Below, piece by piece: positions 32,353 through 37,118 of a DNA stretch of 37,118 bases. The DNA comes from an uncultured Pelosinus sp. Its GTDB lineage: Bacteria; Bacillota; Negativicutes; Sporomusales; Acetonemataceae. A program made the translations under genes and the position numbers. The stretch spans positions 1 through 37,118 of the forward strand of contig UQPB01000034.1 of NCBI GenBank assembly GCA_900542835.1. Direction: 5' to 3'. A model generated the notes under the pieces. It had not been told where the DNA came from. It saw only the letters and a list, made by a program, of their open reading frames with translations, and made no database searches. The stretch's first letter is position 1; each line of letters begins with the position of its first letter.

Positions 32353-32367
32353 TGAGAATAATTATCA
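32353..32367. promoter_or_regulatory. Fur-family operator (7-1-7 box)
   Basis: TGAGAAT-A-ATTATCA matches the 7-1-7 Fur box TGATAAT-N-ATTATCA at all but one position. It begins 7 bp after the -10 box, where a bound repressor would block transcription. Fur, Zur and PerR boxes overlap in sequence, so the exact regulator is open. Confidence 0.65.
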
Positions 32368-32418
32368 ACGAATAGTATTGATGAAAATATAGCAAATATA
32401 ATTAATGAGGTGATCGTC

Positions 32419-32949
32419 ATGGCCATGATCTATACAAGAACCGGGGACAAAGGCACTACCGGCCTGCTTGACGGCAGCCGGGTCCGCAAAAATCATATTC
32501 GTGTCGACAGTTATGGGACAATTGACGAACTGAATTCTGTTTTGGGCTTTGCCAAGCATTTTATTGATAATGCCGATATCGTAGAAAAAATCCAGACCGT
32601 GCAGCGGGAATTATTCAAGGTTGCTTCCGAGCTGGCTGATCCCTCGGGCAAGGCATACCCTTCGCATCTGGGAGCCGACGAAATTGAGCGGTTTGAGGCC
32701 TGGATTGACGAATATGTCAAGCTGGCCAATCCCGTGCCCAAGTTCATCGTTCCCGGCAGCAGCCAGGCTTCCGGCGCATTGCATGTGGCCCGCACCGTTT
32801 GCCGCCGGGCTGAACGGGCGATGAGCGCACTGGATGAAATCGAGCCGGTCAATCCGCATATTATCAAATATGTCAACCGGCTGTCCGATGTGCTGTACAG
32901 CTTTGCCCGCTATCTGGAGGATAAGCAGGAGCTGGTCAATTTCGACTGA
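32419..32949 (+). CDS. pduO: PduO-type cob(I)alamin adenosyltransferase
   Basis: This enzyme transfers adenosyl from ATP to cob(I)alamin, making coenzyme B12. The 176-residue protein has the N-terminal ATP-binding motif YTRTGDKGTTGLLDGSRV, then DSYGTIDELNSVLGFAK, and the C-terminal ARTVCRRAERAMSAL and NRLSDVLYSFARYLE, a complete PduO/YvqK set without the extra domain of enteric PduO. ATG 32419 was chosen over the in-frame GTG 32410 because GAGGTG then serves as the ribosome site. It is a single-gene unit: it has its own promoter with a Fur-like box and is followed by a terminator. It is not part of a cobalamin synthesis cluster in this window. Confidence 0.93.
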   Translation: MAMIYTRTGDKGTTGLLDGSRVRKNHIRVDSYGTIDELNSVLGFAKHFIDNADIVEKIQTVQRELFKVASELADPSGKAYPSHLGADEIERFEAWIDEYVKLANPVPKFIVPGSSQASGALHVARTVCRRAERAMSALDEIEPVNPHIIKYVNRLSDVLYSFARYLEDKQELVNFD

Positions 32950-32988
32950 CGCCGGATCATTTAATTGCAGAATCAGAGTAGCAAAGCA

Positions 32989-33036
32989 GCCGTCGCCGCG
33001 TGTATAATGGTAATAAAGTCTGGCGACGGCTTTTTT
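32989..33036 (+). terminator. Intrinsic terminator with a -10 box in its loop
   Basis: Perfect 9-bp arms GCCGTCGCC and GGCGACGGC are followed by TTTTTT. The 24-base loop is unusually long and contains TATAAT (33003-33008), which could be the -10 box of niaR, whose start is 52 bp further on; a matching -35 is not evident. Confidence 0.75.
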
Positions 33037-33059
33037 ATGTTGAAAATGAGGTGGCGGAA

Positions 33060-33575
33060 ATGGATGCAAAAACGCGGCGAAAGCAACTGGTGGAAGCGCT
33101 GAGAAAAGCCGCTGCGCCGGTTACCGGTTCAGCGCTGGCGCAGCAGCTGGGCGTGAGCCGGCAGGTTATCGTGGGTGATATTGCCATTTTGCGTGCCGCC
33201 GGAGTGGCTGTCTATGCGACGCCGCAGGGATATCTGCTGCCTGTTGAGCAGCCAGCGGCGGTCAAAACGGCAACAATAGCCTGTCAGCATGGCCGGGACA
33301 AGCTGGGAGACGAACTGGCTATTATTATCGATAATGGCGGTAAAGTCCTTGACGTGATTGTCGAGCATCCTTTATACGGTGAACTGAAAGCCAATCTAAT
33401 GCTTGCCTCACGCCGTGATCTGGCCGAGTTTTTGCGACAGATGGACGATAGCGGCGCCGAGCCTTTGCTGGTCGTAACCGGCGGTGTGCATCTGCATACG
33501 ATTGAGGTGCCTTCGCCAGCGGCATTGGCGCGTATCAAGCAGGAGCTGGAAGGGCAGGGCATTCTCCTGAATTGA
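33060..33575 (+). CDS. niaR: NAD biosynthesis repressor NiaR
   Basis: This niacin-responsive repressor of NAD synthesis genes has 171 residues. It begins with an HTH_11 winged helix (about 5-60; GSALAQQLGVSRQVIVGDIA) and continues with a 3H domain (about 72-171). Its His/Glu residues, His77, Glu85, His144 and His146 (GGVHLHTIE), can bind a metal, as in the Thermotoga homologue; His103 is in EHPLYGEL. ATG 33060 was chosen for GAGGTGG upstream; the longer frame from 33000 begins in the terminator. It precedes nadABC, and the perfect palindrome at 33627-33660 is its probable operator. Confidence 0.92.
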   Translation: MDAKTRRKQLVEALRKAAAPVTGSALAQQLGVSRQVIVGDIAILRAAGVAVYATPQGYLLPVEQPAAVKTATIACQHGRDKLGDELAIIIDNGGKVLDVIVEHPLYGELKANLMLASRRDLAEFLRQMDDSGAEPLLVVTGGVHLHTIEVPSPAALARIKQELEGQGILLN

Positions 33576-33594
33576 TATAAAGCGGCTCCCGCGC

Positions 33595-33623
33595 TTGTCT
33601 TTTCTTATTCGCGGGCGTATAAT
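33595..33623 (+). promoter_or_regulatory. SigA-type promoter of nadABC
   Basis: TTGTCT (33595-33600) and a perfect TATAAT (33618-33623) have a 17-bp spacer. The operator palindrome starts 3 bp after the -10 box and so covers the transcription start. Confidence 0.78.
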
Positions 33624-33626
33624 AGG

Positions 33627-33660
33627 CCTATGTGACAAGACAGGTGTCTTGTCACATAGG
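33627..33660. promoter_or_regulatory. Probable NiaR operator
   Basis: This is a perfect palindrome with 16-bp arms, CCTATGTGACAAGACA and its complement TGTCTTGTCACATAGG, around a central GG. Its core GACAGGTGTC has the GACAxxTGTC form expected for NiaR sites, and the regulator gene is immediately upstream. A repressor here would block initiation of nadABC. Confidence 0.8.
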
Positions 33661-33681
33661 CTGAGTGCGGGAGGAGAAGCG

Positions 33682-34587
33682 GTGCTCGAATTAAAACAAA
33701 AGATTGCCAGGCTGAAGCAGGAGCGAAATGCCGTTATTTTGGCTCATAATTATCAAATTGACGAAGTGCAGGAGGTTGCCGATTATATCGGCGATTCCTT
33801 CTACTTAAGCAAAGTTGCCGCCGCTATTGATTGTGACGTCATTGTCTTTTGCGGCGTTCGTTTCATGGCGGAGACGGCAAAGCTGCTTTCCCCCGGGAGG
33901 CTTGTCTTATTGCCGGAAGCGAATGCCGGCTGTCCATTGGCAGACACAATCAGCGGTGAGGATGTAAGACTGCTTAAGAGCCGCTATCCCGGTGCTCCGG
34001 TGGTTTGCTACATAAACTCTTCGGCCGAGGTGAAAGCGGAGAGCGATATTTGCTGTACTTCGGCGAATGCCGTAACCGTAGTCGCTTCGCTGCCAGAACG
34101 CAGAGTAATATTTGTTCCTGATAAAAATCTGGGAGACTATGTGGCGAAACAGCTGCCTGACAAGGAACTGATCCTGTGGCAGGGCTGCTGCGTCACCCAT
34201 GCAAAAGTGAGGGCGGATATAATCCCGGCGCTGCGGCAAAGGCATCCCGAAGCCCTCATTCTGGTTCATCCCGAATGCGAGCCGGCGGTTGTGGCCCAGG
34301 CTGATTTTGCCGGCAGCACCTCGGCGATTATTCGGTATGCGGAGCAGTCGGCCGCTCCCGCTTTTATCATCGGCACAGAAGTCGGCGTATTATGCTGGCT
34401 GCGGAGATCGCAGCCGGAAAAGCAGTTTTTTCTGCTGCATCCCGGTCTGTTCTGCCCAAATATGAAGAAAACCCGGCTGCAGAGTATTTACGCCGCACTG
34501 GCAGACAATCAATACGCCATCGAGGTGGATGCGGCTGTTGCCGCTAAAGCCAAACGAGCGATTGTGCGCATGCTGGAGGTGGTCTGA
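33682..34587 (+). CDS. nadA: Quinolinate synthase NadA
   Basis: NadA condenses iminoaspartate with dihydroxyacetone phosphate to quinolinate, using a [4Fe-4S] cluster. The 301-residue protein has AVILAHNYQIDEVQEVADYI, then GVRFMAETAKLL, and three cysteines in the cluster positions: Cys84 (NAGCPLAD), Cys170 (GCCVTHA) and Cys258 (LFCPNMKKT). The first GTG with a GGGAGGAG site (33682) was chosen; the upstream frame runs through the operator. Its stop overlaps the nadB start by one base, so the two are translationally coupled. Confidence 0.95.
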   Translation: MLELKQKIARLKQERNAVILAHNYQIDEVQEVADYIGDSFYLSKVAAAIDCDVIVFCGVRFMAETAKLLSPGRLVLLPEANAGCPLADTISGEDVRLLKSRYPGAPVVCYINSSAEVKAESDICCTSANAVTVVASLPERRVIFVPDKNLGDYVAKQLPDKELILWQGCCVTHAKVRADIIPALRQRHPEALILVHPECEPAVVAQADFAGSTSAIIRYAEQSAAPAFIIGTEVGVLCWLRRSQPEKQFFLLHPGLFCPNMKKTRLQSIYAALADNQYAIEVDAAVAAKAKRAIVRMLEVV

Positions 34588-36175
34588 TGGCAGAGCGTGG
34601 CTACAGTACTGCTTTGCCGGCTTCACTGGATCAAGTGGCCTGCAGGAATTGTGATGTTGTTGTTATTGGCTCCGGCATTGCCGGCATGACAGTTGCTTTG
34701 GCCCTCGATCCCAGGCTGAATGTCGTTCTTATCAGCAAGGAGCCGTTTACCGACAGCAGTACCTACAAGGCGCAGGGCGGCATCGCGGTGGCGATTGGCC
34801 AGGACGATAGCGCCGATGCTCATAGCCGCGACACCCTGCAGGCGGGCCAGGGGGCATGCCGTGAGGAGGCCGTGGGGATTCTGACCGGTGAGGGGCCGGC
34901 GGCGCTAGCGTTTCTGCAAGCGCTGGGAGCGGACTTCTGCCGCCGGGGACCGGCGTTGGCACTGGCCCGGGAAGCCGCGCATTCTTGCAACCGGGTGGTC
35001 CACTATTATGATTATACGGGCAGGCATATTGCTGAAACCCTGTCGGCGTCAATCGGCAGGCGGCACAACATTACACGTCTTGAGCGTGCTTTTCTGGTGG
35101 ACCTGGTTACTGTACAGGGAGAGTGCTGCGGCTGTATTATCGCCTATGACGGCAGTCTGGTTTATCTTCAGGCCGCCGCGGTCGTTGTGGCGGCAGGCGG
35201 TTATAGCGGTTTGTTCGGCCGTTCGACCAATGCGGCCTCAAATAGCGGCGACGGTATTGCCGTGCCTACCGGGCCGGCGCCGTCATCAGCGATATGGAGT
35301 TTGTCCAGTTTCATCCAACCGCCACCCTGCTGTCGGACAGGGTATTTCTGTTGACGGAGGCGCTGCGGGGCGAAGGCGCGGTCTTGTGCAACGCGGCGGG
35401 CGAGCGGTTTATGTTCGACTACCATCCCGCAGGCGAACTTGCCCCTCGTGACGAAGTTGCGAGAGCTATTCTGCGGGAAAGCGAGCGGCAGGGGAATCAA
35501 CCTGTCTATCTCGATGCCAGGCAGCTTGGAAAAAGCTGTCTGGCAGACCGGTTCCGGCAGGTGTATACAAAACTGGCGCAAGCGGGCTGCGCCATGGAAC
35601 GCGAACTGATTCCGGTATTTCCCGCGGCTCATTACAGCATCGGCGGCATTAAAACCGATTTATCGGGAGAAACCACTATCCCCGCTTTATTTGCCTGCGG
35701 CGAGGCTGCTGCCACCGGCGTTCATGGCGCCAACCGGCTGGCAAGCAATTCCTTGCTTGAAGGAGTTGTGTTTGGGCGCAGGGTTGCCGCCGCTATTGAG
35801 GGAAAACGGCAGACGAGGCGGAAGACTTCGCCGCGGCTTGACAGCGATCCGGCATCAGGCGACTATTCTATTCCGGTGGAGGTGCTGCGGTCGAGGCTGG
35901 ATTGTGTCGTGGGAGTCCGGCGGCGGGGTGATGAACTGGAAGCAATGCTGAACTGGCTAAACAAGCCCGTGACCGGCAGCCGGCCGCTTCCACCCGGGCG
36001 CGTTTTATGGCAGGAACGGAACGCCAGGCAGTTGGCCGAATTGCTGCTGGAGGCGGCGCTGCTGCGTCAGGAAAGCCGGGGTGCGCACTTTCGTTCCGAT
36101 TATCCCGGCCAGGAGGCGAACTGTAGCGGCAGACACAGTGTGCAGCAATGGGGCAGGAAGGCGGTTATGGAATGA
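34587..36175 (+). pseudogene. nadB: L-aspartate oxidase NadB, interrupted by a one-base frameshift
   Basis: NadB is a flavoenzyme oxidising L-aspartate to iminoaspartate for NadA. Both halves are intact: the first has VVVIGSGIAGMTVALAL (FAD), TYKAQGGIAVAIGQDDSADA and VVAAGGYSGLF. The second has MEFVQFHPTAT, EALRGEGAVL, AHYSIGGIKTDLSG, ACGEAAATGVHGANRLASNS and a C-terminal helical domain. Reading is broken at about 35264: GTG CCT ACC should be GTG GCC TAC (V-A-Y-R-A), so one base (probably G) is missing, and the first frame stops at 35354. A genuine mutation or an assembly error would look the same. The stop overlaps nadC by ATGA. All other bases read as a normal gene. Confidence 0.85.
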
Positions 36176-37002
36176 ACACGCTGGCATTGGACAGGATATT
36201 GCGTCAGGCGCTAATTGAAGACATCGGGCAGGGGGATATCACCAGTGAAGCGATTTTTACCACGGCGGATCAAGCAAAGGGCTGTCTGATCGCCAAGCAG
36301 GAACTGATTCTGGCAGGAACAGAGGTTGTTACGCGGCTGTTTGCGCTGCTGGACACGCAGGTAAAGGTCCGCTTTTTTCAGTCTGATGGCGACCGGATTG
36401 AAAAAGGCTGTAAATTTGCCAGCCTGCAGGGACCGACCCGGTCGCTGCTGGCCGGCGAGCGAGTCGCGCTTAACTTTCTGCAGCGCCTGAGCGGCATTGC
36501 CACTGCGACAAACCGCTATGTGTCGGCCTGCGGCCAGTCCCGGACCATCATTGTCGACACCCGCAAAACGACACCCGGACTGCGGATGCTGGAAAAATAC
36601 GCAGTTACGGCGGGGGGCGGCCGCAATCACCGTTATGGGCTGGATTCGCTGGTGCTGATTAAGGATAATCATATTAAGGCTGCCGGCGGTATTGCGGCAG
36701 CAGTGACGCGGGTACGTACCCGCATTGCGCCGCTAATTAAGATCGAGGTTGAGGTTGAAAGCATTGAGCAGGCCGCGGAAGCGCTGTCTGCAGGCGTCGA
36801 TGTAATCATGCTTGATAATATGTCCCTGACGGCGGTCGAAGCGGCTGTACGCTTAATCAACCGCCGGGCGCTGGTGGAGGTGTCCGGTAATATAACAGAG
36901 GAGAAGATAGCCGCGTTGGCGGCAATCGGCGTTGACATTATTTCCAGCGGCGCCCTGACTCATTCGGCAGCAGCGGCGGATATCAGCCTGCGGCTGGAGT
37001 GA
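36172..37002 (+). CDS. nadC: Nicotinate-nucleotide pyrophosphorylase (quinolinate phosphoribosyltransferase) NadC
   Basis: NadC converts quinolinate and PRPP to nicotinate mononucleotide, CO2 and PPi. The 276-residue protein has the N-terminal EDIGQGDITSEAIF and LAGERVALNFLQRLSGIATA (residues about 98-117). The catalytic stretch has DTRKTTPGLRMLEKYAV and GGGRNHRYGLDSLVLIKDNH, and the barrel continues with IEVEVESIEQA and DVIMLDNMS, then VEVSGNITEEKI. ATG 36172 overlaps the nadB stop (ATGA). It ends the niaR-controlled operon and is followed by a hairpin. Confidence 0.95.
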   Translation: MNTLALDRILRQALIEDIGQGDITSEAIFTTADQAKGCLIAKQELILAGTEVVTRLFALLDTQVKVRFFQSDGDRIEKGCKFASLQGPTRSLLAGERVALNFLQRLSGIATATNRYVSACGQSRTIIVDTRKTTPGLRMLEKYAVTAGGGRNHRYGLDSLVLIKDNHIKAAGGIAAAVTRVRTRIAPLIKIEVEVESIEQAAEALSAGVDVIMLDNMSLTAVEAAVRLINRRALVEVSGNITEEKIAALAAIGVDIISSGALTHSAAAADISLRLE

Positions 37003-37040
37003 GCCTGCGCCTGCACCGCGTCAATAACTGCATAGCGATA

Positions 37041-37066
37041 ACCGGCTTGACGAGCAAGCCGGTTTC
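37041..37066 (+). terminator. Hairpin after nadC
   Basis: ACCGGCTTG and CAAGCCGGT pair as a 9-bp stem with a 5-base loop (ACGAG), followed by TTTC. The T-run is short, but the position 39 bp after the nadC stop fits an operon end. Its 3' side joins repeat family B. Confidence 0.6.
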
Positions 37067-37118
37067 AGGCCGTTGATAAAGCCCCACCTACGTTGTTGGA
37101 CTCGCGATCCCCTTGCTA
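37064..37118. repeat. Dispersed repeat family B, copy 2 (runs off the window)
   Basis: TTCAGGCCGTTGATAAAG then CACCTACGTTGTT matches 17288-17320, here continuing with GGACTCGCGATCCCCTTGCT to the window end. As in copy 1, it abuts a hairpin that contains CGAGCA. Confidence 0.7.

Noticed and set aside
35262..35300. Programmed frameshift in nadB
   Set aside because: No slippery heptamer, pausing hairpin or internal Shine-Dalgarno is visible; a one-base loss explains it better.

Overview
The window looks like a chromosomal stretch of an anaerobic Firmicute, most likely a spore-former of the Negativicutes (Sporomusaceae-like). This placement is inference. It rests on the carboxylesterase-rnr-smpB-ssrA order, Gram-positive style Shine-Dalgarno sites with many GTG and TTG starts, KinA-like histidine kinases, a NiaR-controlled nadABC operon, a membrane pyrophosphatase and TctABC transport genes. 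No 16S or other marker is present to settle it.

Layout. 1-436: gene-free DNA with two 111-bp units of a dispersed inverted repeat. 437-3908: membrane pyrophosphatase (minus), secG, tRNA-Lys(CTT). 3922-9582: PPP-family phosphatase (minus), then a trans-translation and RNA-decay block of carboxylesterase, hotdog thioesterase, rnr, smpB and tmRNA. 9583-12799: AT-richer segment with a chemoreceptor and a zinc-ribbon/DUF2007 membrane protein. 13076-19639: transport genes with regulators: an MFS permease divergent from a LysR gene, a tandem glycine riboswitch ahead of a CycA-type permease, and a LysR gene divergent from azlCD. 19714-23404: a DUF1874 protein and two divergent orphan histidine kinases. 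23417-30635: tctB, tctA and five tandem TctC-type binding-protein genes, the first broken. 30796-32206: an AEC permease and a small secreted protein. 32318-37118: a PduO-type cobalamin adenosyltransferase under a Fur-like box, then niaR and nadA-nadB-nadC, with a frameshift in nadB and a long perfect NiaR-type operator palindrome.

How the genes work together. The strongest functional unit is the histidine kinase-TctB-TctA-TctC x5 cluster. One membrane pump appears to be served by several diversified substrate-binding lipoproteins, with a membrane kinase 12 nt upstream but no response regulator. The kinase core resembles Spo0 phosphorelay kinases, so carboxylate sensing may feed sporulation or a remote regulator; this is a hypothesis. 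The nad operon is a standard niacin-repressed NAD biosynthesis unit. SmpB, tmRNA and RNase R together rescue stalled ribosomes and degrade the faulty mRNA.

I found no CRISPR array, transposase, phage gene cluster or clear integration site. The most unusual points are the TctC expansion with mosaic copies, the glycine riboswitch wired to an uptake permease, and two dispersed non-coding repeat families.
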